A stretch of 64,000 bases of DNA. It comes from Chionoecetes opilio. Its lineage: Eukaryota > Arthropoda > Malacostraca > Decapoda > Majidae. Every line of letters starts with the position of its first letter. The stretch's first letter is position 1. The notes below the pieces were generated by a model. That model saw nothing but the letters and a program-made list of their open reading frames with translations. It had not been told where the DNA came from and did no database searches. The stretch spans positions 1 to 64,000 of the forward strand of contig JACEEZ010010925.1 of assembly GCA_016584305.1 (NCBI GenBank). Reading direction: 5' to 3'. Shown one piece after another: positions 24,961-37,185 of this stretch. The position numbers and the translations under genes are program-made.

Positions 24961-26369
24961 TAGTTATGACTTGCAAGATTTTTAAGACAAGTTTGAGTTT
25001 TTTTTAGCTAAATGTAATGCTTCCATTATGGAGATAGTTTTTTGTACTGTACAGCCAAAAGGAGTGTTTTGCATTCGAAAAAGTGGATGACAAAAATTTT
25101 AATATTTTTTTTAGACGTTGGACGGGAAAAAACACAAATTTGCTAAAAAAGCATCAAATATTAACTTAATCAAACCATCAAGCTAACCTACCTTCAATAA
25201 CCTACCCTAAACCTCTAAAAACCTACCTAACATAACCTAAAAGATTTGCCCTTTTAATTACCGGACAGCTGTTGTGCACGTTAGAAATACTCTTATGATG
25301 AAAACGAAACGTTAGATTTGAAACCATTCAATCATGTATGTTTTTAAATGACAACATATTACCGTCACAAGTCATTATATTACCCATTGGTACATTTTTC
25401 GTTATTAGGCACCACTGATTTCTAGGCAGTCTTTGTTACCTGGAAATGCTTTTAGTGTATATGATTGATCTGGGGTAAATTCTAGAGTCCTATCCCGCAC
25501 ATTATTAGTGTTTCTCCTCTCCAGACCTTCACAGATCCATTCACATACCTCTAAAACGAATATGGAAGTGGGGAGGAGATGCCCCCCAACCACGCCTAAA
25601 CGCTCCCCAATGGAACTAAAAAAAAACAAGGTTGATAGTACAATTTAACTTCGCTATAACCTAACCTAACCAAAATGTATAGAAAACGGAGCACGCTTCA
25701 TCTCATTACTCTTATTTAAATACTAGCTTAACCGTTTCTGGCTGCAATAAAACGTTCAGCTATGTAAGTAATTTTTTTTGCTATTTTAGTGATCAATATC
25801 GAAATATACCCACCTTTTAGTGTGGCCAGAATGCATTTATCGAAAGCAGTACAATGTCCCCATTTTTATTGCCCTATTATATTCCTTACCTTCTTGTTCT
25901 TATGTCTTGATTACAGATACCCAAATGGGACAACTGTAACTACTTAAACACCAGTTTAATTGGTATAACTATTGGAAAGCCATAATATTTTCGGCAAAAA
26001 ATGTTTTGTGCTAATTATATAATTATCACTTGTTTTTAGAGGCCAAACTATGATAGCCACCCCAGTAGGGTAAGCTAAGCTGTTAATGTCAAACCTTAAA
26101 GGGTTGCTATTGAATTTTCCATTATAAAAAGAAGATGCAAGGTTGATATGTGAGTACTAGATATATGTAGATGTGTAACATCTGCATTGATGAATTGCCG
26201 TTGACAAGTATGAAAGTACACCAATAAGGTTTCCTTTAAAAATCTTTCAGCTGCGTTACACATCATACATAGTCATTATGATCCTAGGTAGATATCGTCA
26301 AATGCGGTTATTTGTTGTTGAGAAGTGAAACCTTCGGATTGTTGTAATAGTGACAGCATGTTGCAGGGC

Positions 26370-26570
26370 CACCACCAGAAGACAAGGTGTGTTGCGAAAG
26401 GGGGCATTGGCCAGTGGAAGCGCGTGTTTAATGTTCTCCATGGGAAGTGAGAGTCAGCCCACAGACAAACCTGCAAGATCATCATGGCTGTTGCTGCCAC
26501 TTTATAAACTTGTGCAAGGAGAGAAATTTGGATGCAGGCATGCAAGGTGTGCGGTGGTGGTGGACGATGG
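26370..26570 (+). pseudogene. Harbinger transposase C-terminal piece, left arm
   Basis: This reads CVAKGGIGQWKRVFNVLHGK then QTCKIIMAVAATL, which matches the last conserved block of HARBI1-type transposases (E-x2-FG-x2-KRRF ... CKIIMACAVLHN). The expected catalytic Glu is blurred here but the mirror copy near 28000 reads VVFVERA, keeping it. The 1.4 kb between this and the first piece is an intron or an insertion; the second catalytic Asp region was not found in it. Confidence 0.6.
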
Positions 26571-26685
26571 ATATGGTGATGTGGGTCACCGACCAGCCAA
26601 TTGCTCCTGGCCTCAATCAAGATGGTCACCGATTCAGGATCACTTTGCTATCCTCACTTTAGGTAAGAATTAATTAGATTACAGA

Positions 26686-26708
26686 GGTGTGTGTGTGGTG
26701 TGTGTGTG

Positions 26709-26736
<28 letters not shown>
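26686..26736 (+). repeat. (TG)n microsatellite
   Basis: An interrupted run of GT dinucleotides of about 50 bases, mirrored as (CA)n at 27656-27705. Open frames translating as VCVCVC here are not genes. Confidence 0.9.
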
Positions 26737-26739
<3 letters not shown>

Positions 26740-27032
26740 TGGTCGAATTCTTATATACTCCACGCACGGCCAACTCTATGTCAGCCTGTCAAGGGTTGGC
26801 TGTCTGATGCCGTCAGTGTTGGCGCACGGTGGAATCACACGGGAAAGTGTCTTACCACTAGGCACTTTGACCAGTGGACCAACGACAGCAACAACCACGG
26901 TTGGAGTTTGCATCACATTGTTGTCTAATATATACTACTATAGTCAATCCGTTAATCTTGGCCCCTCGGGTGTGCCAGGTCAAGTCCGCGCTGGTGTCAC
27001 ATCACCCTTATGCCTTCCTCCAGGCCGCCCCC

Positions 27033-27038
27033 CTATAT

Positions 27039-27097
<59 letters not shown>

Positions 27098-27109
27098 TAA
27101 TATAATATA

Positions 27110-27144
<35 letters not shown>

Positions 27145-27301
27145 ATATAGATATATATATATTATATATATTACTATATATATATATATATATTCTATAT
27201 ATATATATATATTATATATATATATATATATATCTATATATATATATATATATATATAATATCATTAATATATATATATATATATATACTATATATTATA
27301 T

Positions 27302-27351
<50 letters not shown>
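27033..27351. repeat. (AT)n low-complexity centre of the inverted repeat
   Basis: About 320 bases of almost pure alternating TA with occasional slips lie exactly between the two palindrome arms. Such DNA is self-complementary, melts easily and is error-prone in sequencing, so the true length and the exact turn-around point are uncertain. Confidence 0.9.
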
Positions 27352-27352
<1 letters not shown>

Positions 27353-27819
27353 GGGAGCGGGCCTGGAGGAGGCATAAGGGTGATGTGACACCAGCGCGGA
27401 CTGACCTGGCCACACCGAGGGGCCAAGATAAACGATGACTATTATAGTAGGATATATGTAGACAACAATGTGAGTGAAAACTTCCAACCCGTGTTGTTGC
27501 TGTCGTTGGTCAACTGGTCAAGTGCCTAGGGGTAGACCACTTTCAGTGTGATTCCACAGGGCGGCCAACACTGACGGCATCAGAACAGCCAACCCTTGAC
27601 AGGCTGACATTAGAGTGGCCCGTGCGTGGAGTATATAAGAATATCGACCACCAAAACACACACACACACACACACCACACACACACACACACACAACACA
27701 CACACCTCTGTAATCTAATTATCTACTAAAGTGAAGGGATAGCAAAGTGATCCCTGAATCGGTGACCATCTTGATTGAGGCCAGGATGCAATTGCTGGTC
27801 GGGACCCCAACATCACCAT

Positions 27820-28040
27820 ATCAATCGTCAGCCACACGGCACACCTTGCATGCCTGCATCCAAATTTCTCTCCCGCACAAGTTATAAAGTGCAGCACAGG
27901 CCATGATGATCTTGCACGGTTTTCTGTGGCTGACTCCTCATTACCAAAACATGGAGAACATGAAACACGCGCTTCCATGGCCAATGCCCTTTCGACAAAC
28001 ACCACCTTGTCTTCTTGTGTGCCCTGCAACATGTGTGCCA
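27820..28040 (-). pseudogene. Harbinger transposase C-terminal piece, right arm
   Basis: Mirror copy of 26370-26570. The minus-strand frame (27715-28083 open) reads KVVFVERALAMEAR, corresponding to the family's E-containing block, and then GEKFGCRHARCA. Unlike the left arm it keeps the Glu codon but loses the CKIIMA block to indels. Confidence 0.55.
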
Positions 28041-29191
28041 CTATAAATAAACAATCCGAAGGTTCCACATGCTCAAACAACAAATACCGGCATTTGACGA
28101 TAATTACTAGGACATAATGACTAATGTATGATGTGTACGCGGACTGAAAGAGTTCAATTTTTTAAAGGAAACTTTAGTGGTGTAATTTTCATATCTTGTC
28201 AACGGCATTCATCAAATGCAGAAGTCCACATCTTACATATATCTAGTACTCACATATCAACTTTCATCTTTTTTTTATAATGAAAATTCAATAGCACCCT
28301 TTAAGGTTTGCTTAACAGCCTTAGCTTTACCCTACTCGGGTGGCTATCATTAGTTAAGCTCTAACAAAGTTGATAATATATAATTAGACCAAAACATTTT
28401 GTGCGAAAATATTAATGGCTTTCAATAGTATACCCAATAATACATGGTGTTTAGTAGTTACAGTGGTCCCTTTGGGTATCTGTATCAAAGAATAAGACAA
28501 GAATGTAAGGAATTATAAATAGGCAATAAAATGGGGCCATGTTAGCTGCTTTAGATAAATGCATTTTCTGGACACACCGTACCAAAAGGTGGGTATAATA
28601 TAATTTCGATATTTGAGCACTAAAATGCAAAAAAAATTACTTACATAGCTGGAACGTTATGCAGACAGAAACGGTTAAGCTAGTTTAAATAAGAGTTTAA
28701 TGAGATGAAGCGTGCTCGTTTTCTATACATTTTGGTTAGGTTAGGTTATAGCGAAGTTTAAATTTGTAATATCAACCTTGTTTTTTTTTTAGTTCCAGGG
28801 GGAGCGTCTTAGGCTGGTTGGGGGGCATTCTCCCCCACTTCATAATTACGTTTTTTAGAGGTATGTGAAATGGATTGTGGAAGGTCTGGAGAGGAGAAAA
28901 ACACTAATAAGGGCGGATTAGGACTCTAGAATTTTACCCCAGGATTCAATCAATACACCTAAAAGCATTTCAGGTAAAAACAAAGACTGCCTAGAAACCA
29001 GCGTTTTTTTTGTGCCTAATAACGAAATGTACCAAATGCGGTAAATTAATGGACTTGTGAACGGTATATGTGCAGTTTAAAAACAATACATGATTGATGG
29101 TTTCAAATCTAAACGTTTTCGGTTTTCATTCATAAGGAGTATTTCTAACTGTGCACAACAGCTAGTCGGTAATAAAAAAGGCAACTATTTA

Positions 29192-29235
29192 GGATTAGGT
29201 TAGGTTAGGTTAGAGTGTTAGGTTAGGTTAGTTAG
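29192..29235 (+). repeat. Short interstitial (TTAGG)n, arthropod telomere motif
   Basis: TTAGG recurs in phase in two short groups near 29195-29215 and 29218-29232, separated by a slip. TTAGG is the standard arthropod telomeric unit. The mirror region of the left arm (about 25170-25255) has only scattered CCTAA words. A smaller block, GGTTAGGTTAGGTTA, lies at 28735-28749. Confidence 0.6.
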
Positions 29236-29469
29236 AGATTGACGGTTAGCTTGAGGTTTGATTAGGTTAATATTTTGATGCTTTACAAAATTTAGTGTTT
29301 TTCCCGTCAAAAACGTCTAAAAAAAATATTAAAATTGTCATCACTTTTTCGGAAATTGCAAAACAATCCTTTTGAGGCTGTACAGTAAAAAAACATCTCC
29401 ATAAGGAAAGCATTACTATTAAGCTAAAAAAAACTCAAACTTGTCTTAAAATCTTGGCAAGTCATAAAC

Positions 29470-29990
29470 TACTTTTTTTCTTTCTCGAAACTGCATATTA
29501 CCCTATTGGAGCAACTATTCTGATATGATATGATCTGTGCCTCTATGCATCCCACTACTTCCGGGAAGCCAGCATATTCATAAAGTCAAACTGGTTTCGT
29601 GAATGTCGGCTAGCCGGGTTGGAATTTGGACGAATCTTGAGACGAAGGCTGGTTTCACAAAAAGCGTCCAATTGTCTGACTTATCACAATACTGATGGCG
29701 CCGAGATAAAGCCAAAGTCATCACGCTACACATTTGCATTTGCACAGTGGCCAAGTATCGCGTGTTATGATTCACTTCATTTCTGCACTAACAGGGTTGG
29801 CTTTGTTTCGTTCGTGGTGATTATTGCATCCCTCACCACCTATTCCCCCCCCCCCCAGTCACCAACATTATTCCTCGCGATCCAGCTGTACCTTTTACAT
29901 AAGGTCAGCATCATCCATACATGTCAAGAACATCTTTCTAGGCCTTTGTAAAAATTTTTTGCTCGAGGGATCCGGCCCTTGTTGTTGTGC
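29470..29990 (-). pseudogene. PIF/Harbinger transposase N-terminal exon relic, right arm
   Basis: Mirror of 24450-24960. The minus-strand open frame 29578-29775 gives NTRYLATVQMQ, CDKSDNWTLFVKPAFVSRFV, IPTRLADIHETSL. Together with the left arm this restores most of the expected block order, each arm being readable where the other is broken. A C-run near 29846-29860 interrupts it. Confidence 0.65.
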
Positions 29991-32900
29991 GTCCATCTTG
30001 GACTAGTGAAGACTCTTGAGTGCTGGAGAAATAGACTTGATTGCATGCCCATGAAGGACCACTAACTTTGGTGCCTGTTAAGATACTTAAACGGATAAAG
30101 CATTTTTGGTAGAATGACTTAAGCATTTCTTAATATTTAGGTGTAAGATGCAACAAATTTCGTCTGTTAAGTACGCTTAACAATACTAAGTATTATGGGC
30201 TTATCTGGGGGGGAGATGCTGAGAAGTGACATCGAGTAAGTGCGAAAAGGAGCGCCTTACCGTCTCAGGCGTTTGTAACGGCCCGGTAAGGCCACCGGAC
30301 TAAAGCCTATGTACAGTCTGTGAAAGTCAGGCGCTTTTGCACTGCCTTTCACCCCAAAGCCTATGGCGTGGGCGTGGTCCGAGAAAATATACTAGCCAAT
30401 CACGTTGCCTAATGAGCGCGCTTAGGGCAGCTTCGACCAATCACAAGGCCGCTTGAACACGTCTCTGTGAAGCAAAGGAAGGTTGTCCCTCCTCCCTCCA
30501 CCAGCACTTATGGCACCGCTCTCCCCCCGGGCAAAAGCTGTTTTCATCACAGTTTGGGGGGGGGGGGGGAACGTCAACGCAGGTTTTTGAACCACTTATA
30601 TAATTTTTGCATTAGGACGGCCATACACCATTGATAATCGTTAGGTTGTGCCGATTCGGGACAGTGAGTGAAACATTTAATGCAAGCAACACATCCAGGA
30701 ATAAGGGAGAAGATGAATAAGAAAAAGGCGGGAAAAAAAAAGTTTATACACGATTTTATTGTGCTCTCCTATTTCTTATTATAGGTAAGTTACGCAATTT
30801 TATACATTCATGAATGCACTACTGTCCGTGAAGATGATGGTATGTTCAGCTGTCCTAAATATCATCTGTTAGTATGATAATACTGTATAAATAGTACAAA
30901 CATTTAGTGCGGGCGGAGCCACCTGCCGCCCGCCCCTAACCAACACACAAACACAACATTTCTCTATCACCAGCATAAACACCCTATAATGCCGAATTAG
31001 TCTTCACGATCAATTTCATACATACCTTGCAACATATTAATACGTATAAACACCAATTGTTAAGTCTGTAGGAACTGAAACAAGGCTTATTTGCTTTATA
31101 AAACAGAAGATGAAGTCTGTTCAAAGGCCCACAGCAGGCTCCACTAAGTCAATGGTCTTTGACCATGCTTAGTTTTCAGCGCCTTTAGCGGTGCCCACTA
31201 AGGCATCAATCTGACTGGAAGCATTGAGGTGGGAGGACGTTCGCCTTACCACCAGGCGCCCTAGTGGATAGGGCGCCCTAGCTCACTCTCAAGCATCTGG
31301 CCCCTTCGGGCCCTGGAGTTTACTGGATCCGGCACCTAATGTGTTCGCGGGCTTGAAGGCGTTCGCAACCCTGATGGTCGAGCGTGCTTGGGGGGGGTGG
31401 AGAGTACCAGGCCTCGTCCAAGTGTTGAAAATTGTGTTGCATGTTGCCATAAGTAGATTATTATATGCGTGAAAAGAATATTGTGTGAGTGGATATCACA
31501 AAAACAACACAGACATATTTAGTATATTAACAGTGGTGTGTTAGTAAGCGAGTAGTTCCTGTGATTATATGCATTCTGATTAATTATCAAACAAAAAATA
31601 TAATTATCTCTTTTAACCGCTGAAATACTAATTATTACTATAACAAACATTCCATTGAATCCGATTGACTTCCCATTGAAGTCAAGTAGCAAGGATGACG
31701 ATGAAAAAAATAGGCCCCCCCCCCCCTGGCAATGTATGATATAGGCAAATCAGGCAATATATATAATGGGTCTCAAAATTTGTTGTCTGTCTGTGGATTG
31801 TATGTTCGTTATAGACTCGGCTACAGATGGCCCAAACGCCCACAGCCGCACATTATTGGAATTCTCATGACCCAGCGGAAAAAAATAGGCTGTTTTCGAA
31901 GGGCGTGTGAGACCTGGTGGGCGTGGCCAGATAAAACAACCTAAAAACGGCTAAGGCTGCTACAACCGTTGCGAGATACAGAATTGGGACACTGTAGTTC
32001 AAAATTAGTGGCCGGGATCGACTTGGGGGGATGAAGATGTTTTGAGGGGGCTGTGTCGACCTCGTGGGCGTGGCAAGGCAAAAACAACCTAAAAACAGCT
32101 GTAGCGGTTAAACCGTGCGAGATAGAGACTTGACTTTGTAGTCCAAATTTGTTGGCCGTGATCGAACCTAGGGGTACTTAATGCTAAGAGGTATCAATAA
32201 ACACACATGGCCGCAGGCCCCCCATGGGGCCGCAGGCCACAAGCCCTCCGCAGGGAGGCTAGGAGAAAGCCCTTTCTGCTAGTATTTTATGTAGCTGACC
32301 TATCACAGACAGGAATGATGACCTCGTTATATGGCAGCTTATAGTGCGTCCACACTGGCAACATTTTGTCTACAGGACAAGTTGAAAAAACACTGCGCGA
32401 AAAACACAACAAACCGACATTTTGGGAGACATGTCTACAAACAATGTGAGAGGTATTTGTGTGTTACAATGTTGGCGAAAATGTTGGCAATAAGAGTAGA
32501 CTTGGTGAGGCCGTCCACACACTAGTCTTGGAGGACGTGAAGGTCATTGTTCTGCGTGAGGGACGCCTTGGCGACAGCTGCCCGCCGTAGTAATTGTGGT
32601 GGGCATCGGAGGAGACGCCGACTTAATCGTCTGGGCGGAATTATTACTACCTGAAACCAGCGTGTATGTCTTGTGTGGCGGTGTGTTTGTCAACCAAAAA
32701 TAGGCATGCTGTTGAATGCAAGATCAATGGCTAATGTACGAACATTAAGACCATTTGCCAGATTTTCTCATATGTTTTCTTAAGTTCTCTCTGAACTGGG
32801 CAATAAGTTTTTCATTTTCTTTCTGCCTAAACTTTTACGCTTTCAGAATTGCTGTGATTTTACGCCACGCCATCGGCCATCTAAATCTAGTTTATATTAG

Positions 32901-33851
32901 AATATGAGTAGGATTCCAGAGCAAAGTGTGTCCGGCGGTAACAATCTATCAATGTTACAGTCTGTTCCTCGTCCACCCATGGTTTGTCCTAAGAAGGCCT
33001 ACAGCGAGTGAACCAGGCCGTCGCTGTGGTGGTGTCTGCTGTGTATCTGTCCAGATATCTCCCCAACATTAAACTCGTCCCCACAATCGGGGTTACCAAC
33101 ATTTTTTTTTTAAAAATCACGTAAATATCCGTGCCAACATGTTTATAAACATGAATCATTCCCCGACCTCACAGCTCCTTGTTGCCTACTATGTTTTACT
33201 CTGTTTTTCCAAAACAGTTTTGTTGCCCCCCCCCCCCAGTGTGGAGACCATTTGGGTTATTACCGGAGGTCAAATTAATAATCCATTTGGTGTGTATGGG
33301 GGTGGGGGGTAAGCTGGCAGGGCGGTCTCTAAAGAACCGCCCCAACTCGACCCCCAGCCATAAGAACACGAAGTGGGACCCACGGCTAGTTGGATGTGTT
33401 TTCGCGAAGCATCAGTGCATGCCTGGGCCAGCCTAGACCGGTCTAGACCAGCCCGGCAAACGTAGCGAAAACGCGCTTACAGACATCGGCTATTGATGTT
33501 GAACCACGTCCATCTAGAAAATATAAATTTGAAAAATGTATTGATTTAATGTAAATGCATTTTTTATCACTGTATTCTATCTCTTTGGTTAAAATATGCT
33601 AATAATATCCTGTAAGTAAGTTAGCTTTCATGTAGATTGAGAACATCAAATAAAATAAACCAAAAAATGATTAAAAAATCAAATAAAGTCTTATTTAAAT
33701 CAAATAGATCGGATTTGTTTTTGTTTAATCAAGAAACCCTGTCAACCGGGTAATTTTCCCGATTGAGTTCTAATTTACTTATATATTTCGTTTACTGAAA
33801 AATAAATGAGTTTTTAAAATGAGGCTAGACACGAAATTCATGTGATGGCGA

Positions 33852-36110
33852 TTTTTTTTTTTTTTTTTTTTTTACATCACAGGGAACGGCCAATGGGCAC
33901 AACAAAATGGATAACACAAAGACCGCTTAGTTAGCCAGCCCCTATAAAAGAAGGACAGTAAGAGAATAAATGAAAACAGAAGGGTGAAGCCAATTAGTTC
34001 GGGAGGTGTCTTGTTACTCCTCTTTTGAAAAAAGATTTAAGTCATAGGGAAAGTGGAAAAAATAGAAACAGGGAAGAGAGTTTCCAGAGTTTACCAGTGA
34101 AAAGGGGATAAAGAGTAAAAGATACTGATTAACCCTTTGCAGTAGGAAGAGGCAGAATAGGATGAGAATGAGTAGCAAGTCGGGGCAGCGAGGCAGCAGG
34201 AGGGGGGGAGGCATTGGGCAGTTGCAAGTTCAAGAAAGCTAACGTGAGCATGAAAAAACGGTAGAAGAGAGCAAGACAAGCAACATTGAGAGAGAGAGGC
34301 GGTGATTTAGATTGAAGGACAGTCAGTCAGAGGAGAGGAGTGATGAGACGAAAAAGCTTTTTGACTCAACCTGTTTAAGGAGAGCTGATCTGTCATGAGT
34401 GGATCATCCCCAAACAGTGAGACATACTCCATACATGGGCGGATAAGGCCCCTGTAGAGAGCAAGCAATTGGGAGGGAGAAAAAAAAGGGACGCAGACGC
34501 ACAGGACACCTTAACTTCTTAGAAGCTGTTTTAGCACGAGAGAGATGGAGATTTCCAGTTTCAGAATTTTTCAGTAAAGGATAGCCTAGATTCATGGTAG
34601 AAGAAGGAGACAGTTGAGTGTCAATTGAAGAAGTAGGGGGAAGTTATCTGGAAGGTTTTGTCGAGTAGATAGGTGAAGAAATGGTTTTGAGGCATTGAAC
34701 CAAAACCAAGGTTGCTTTGCCCCAATCAGAAATTATAGAAAGATCAGAAGTTAGGCGCTCGGTGGCAATCTCTCCGTGAATCACTTAGTTTCCTGTTGAG
34801 TTGGACGTCTAATAAACAACGTGAAAATGACAGGGTAGAATCATCAAGCGTAGGAGTGGACAGGCTTTGAGTTAGACTAGGAAGATCATTAAATGAAATA
34901 ATAGAGAGAGAGTGGGTGAAGGACCCAGAAACCCTGGGAAGCACCACTATGGATAGATTAGGAGAAGAACAATGTTCCGTCTACAGTAGGCTGCAAAGAA
35001 ACGGTTTGAAAGAAAACTTAAGAATGAAGGTACAAGAGAAGGATAGAGAAACCGAAGACGGGTAGTTTGGAAATTAAAGATTTGTGCCAGACTCTATCAA
35101 AAAGCTTTGATATAGTCAAGGGCAACAGCCAAAAGTTTCACTCTCCCCCCCCTGAAAACCATAAAGGAGGATGGACCAAGATTCAGTAGGAAGCTAGAAC
35201 ATCGCCAGTAGATCGCCCTTTACGGAAACCGTACTGACGATCAGATAAAGATTGTGAGCAAGGATAGGATACTTAAAGAATCTCTTATTAAGTCATAGAT
35301 TCAAAAACTTTAGAAGGCAGGAAGTCAAAGGTATAGGACGGTAGTTTGAAGGATAGAACGGTCACCCTTTCTTAGGAACAGGTTGGATGTGAGCAAACTT
35401 CAGCAAGAAAGAAAGTGTGGAAGTAGATCGACAAAGACGGACAGTTGACCAGCAAGGTGCAAGAAAGAAGCACATTTTTTTGAGAACAATAGGAGGGACT
35501 CCGTCAGGATTCGTAAGCCTTCCGAGGATCTTAGGGCCAGAAAAGGGCAAAAGAAAACATCATTCCGAAGGACTTAATGACAGGCATATAATATAAGTCA
35601 GAGGGTGGAGGAAACAAAGCCCTTCATCACCCAGAGGGAATTTTTAGCAAATGTTTGAGCGAGAGTGAGCAAAGAGTCAGCCTTTAGAAGTAGATGAGAC
35701 AGCTGTGGAGCCATCTGGGTGAGGGATAGAGGGAAAGATGCAGAAGGAAAAAATTGTTAGAGACTTTATTAGCTAGATGCAAAGTCACGAGAGGAATTGA
35801 TTCGACGATTTTGGACCATTCTATGGAATGAAAAGAGTTTTTGGTAAGTTGAAGTAAAAGATTGGCATGATTACGGGCAGAAATATAAGGGCATGAGTTT
35901 TCAGGAAGATGGGATGCTTACGTACCTTAGTGAGCACCTCTCTATTCTTCGGGACAGCCTGAGAACAAGCAGAGTTAAACCAAGGTTGACGGGCTTTAGG
36001 ATTAGGGAGAAAGTGTGTGGAATGTACGCCTCCATGCCAGAGATTATTGACCTCAGTTAAGCCGCTCTGCACAAAGAGATGGGTCTTTGACATGAAGCGT
36101 CACATCCATG
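33852..36110 (-). mobile_element. Jockey/CR1-like LINE, RT half, 5' truncated
   Basis: The poly(T) at 33852-33874 is the element's poly(A) tail on the minus strand. Reading leftward from 36110 the pieces are KARQPWFNSACSQAV near 35990, NPDGVPPIVLKK near 35470-35515 and FAHIQPVPKKG near 35370 (RT fingers), SFDRVW near 35090, VLPRVSGS near 34920 (motif B), GLIRPCMEYVSLFG near 34410-34450 and NRLSQKAFRL near 34360. This order is that of Jockey/CR1-like RTs. Frame breaks occur throughout. The endonuclease is absent. Confidence 0.75.
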
Positions 36111-36121
36111 GAAATCAGAAT

Positions 36122-36380
36122 TCACTCGTTCCTAATGCAAGAGTTAATCAGTATCTTTAATCTTTCATCCCTTTGCACTGAGTAAACTCTGGAAACTCTC
36201 TTCCGTTTGTATTTTTCCACTTTCCTATGACTTAAAATCTTTCAAAAGAGAGTCACAATCGACACCTCCAGACTAAATGGCCTACCCCGCTGTTTGTATT
36301 TTTATCTCTTATGTCTTTCTTTATAGGGACTGCCAACTAAGGCCGGGCTTTGTGTTTGTTTGTGCCCTTGCTGATATGAT
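36122..36380 (+). mobile_element. Jockey/CR1-like LINE 3' fragment
   Basis: The block AAGAGTTAATCAGTATCTTT through GGGCTTTGTGTTTG repeats the 3' end seen at 20370-20620 in the same orientation. It lies directly right of the minus-strand copy, giving two copies of one family back to back. No poly(A) tail remains. Confidence 0.6.
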
Positions 36381-37185
36381 ATGTCGATGACAAACTGAAA
36401 CATATAATTAAAGCGCCAACTGACACAGGGGATAAAAGAATAGAGAAAGAACAGGAATTCCTCTTTTCTTGGGATGATAGCTATGTAGAGTTCTCGAGTC
36501 AGCTTCTTTTGAGTCATATAGGTTACTAAATATATTTTTGTTATTTAAGTTAATTTATTTAAAAAAAAAAAATTAACAAGGAATTGGGTCATGATTGGAT
36601 ATATTATCGATTTGGTGACTGAAAGAAAAATATTTTTTATATGTGAAATTGCTGAATTCAATTATGTTATATATACTGACTATTATTTAGCTAAGGTGGT
36701 ACATAATCTATTGAAAATACATCATTTTGGTGCTCGGTACGACAATGTGGGCTACAAAAGTTCCACAACCCTGGCCTCGCGCACGAGGGGGGACATGAGG
36801 CGAACTTTTGTGAAGAAGCCGTAAGAAGCCGGCTTCTTGCAGCTTTCGTTTTCCTGTTATGGCGAGGCAGGGGGACTTTTAAGAAGCCGGCTTTTATGAT
36901 TGGCCCCAGGGTCGAGCCGTAAGGGGGGGGGAAGACATAAGAAGCGAGAGCCAGGGCCTCGCTACCACGGCTTCTTACCGCTGTTGCCGTGACGTCAGAG
37001 ATAACAACAAATTATGGCTGGACGGGCAGAGATTCTCAGACAGTGAGTATCGGCGTAGAAAAAATACTTGTAATTACAGATAAAGGACACAAGTAAACAC
37101 ATAGATGTACATTCAAAGCATGCCCCCACTTCCCTAAGACCACGAACAAAGAATATACAAGGTTACTGACACGGACAGGACAATG
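36381..37185. other. Intergenic; short AAGAAGCC palindromes, no gene
   Basis: AT-rich to 36730, then GC-rich. Between 36765 and 36990 the word AAGAAGCC and its complement recur four or more times, including the perfect 16-bp palindrome AAGAAGCCGGCTTCTT near 36826 and AAGAAGCCGGCTT near 36880, with CCTGGCCTCGC at 36770 facing GCCAGGGCCTCGC at 36950. This may be a small inverted-repeat element; no protein is recognised. Confidence 0.35.

Larger units (their letters stand above)
20139..27032 (+). repeat. Giant inverted repeat, left arm
   Basis: This arm is the reverse complement of 27352-34375 along its whole length, with many small indels. Landmarks pair in mirror order: LINE 3' end with poly(A) at 20641-20664 and poly(T) at 33852-33874; TAGACGCGTCTAGGC near 21085 and the rc near 33440; the duplicated CACGGCCAAAC block at 22318-22585 and 31910-32170; the Harbinger relic at 24450 and 29990; the (TG)n at 26686 and (CA)n at 27656. 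See findings for biological and artefact readings. Confidence 0.9.
27352..34375 (-). repeat. Giant inverted repeat, right arm
   Basis: This is the reverse complement of 20139-27032. It contains several long G or C runs (near 29846, 30556, 31716 and 33225) that are absent at the mirror positions of the left arm, and differs elsewhere by scattered short indels and substitutions. Beyond 34375 the LINE it carries simply continues, whereas the left arm stops inside that LINE. Confidence 0.9.

Noticed and set aside
26687..27091. 134-codon open frame (VCVCVC ... YIYIYI)
   Set aside because: It is a translation of the (TG)n and (AT)n microsatellites.
27296..27487. 63-codon minus-strand frame
   Set aside because: Most of it is translated (AT)n repeat; no conserved residues.
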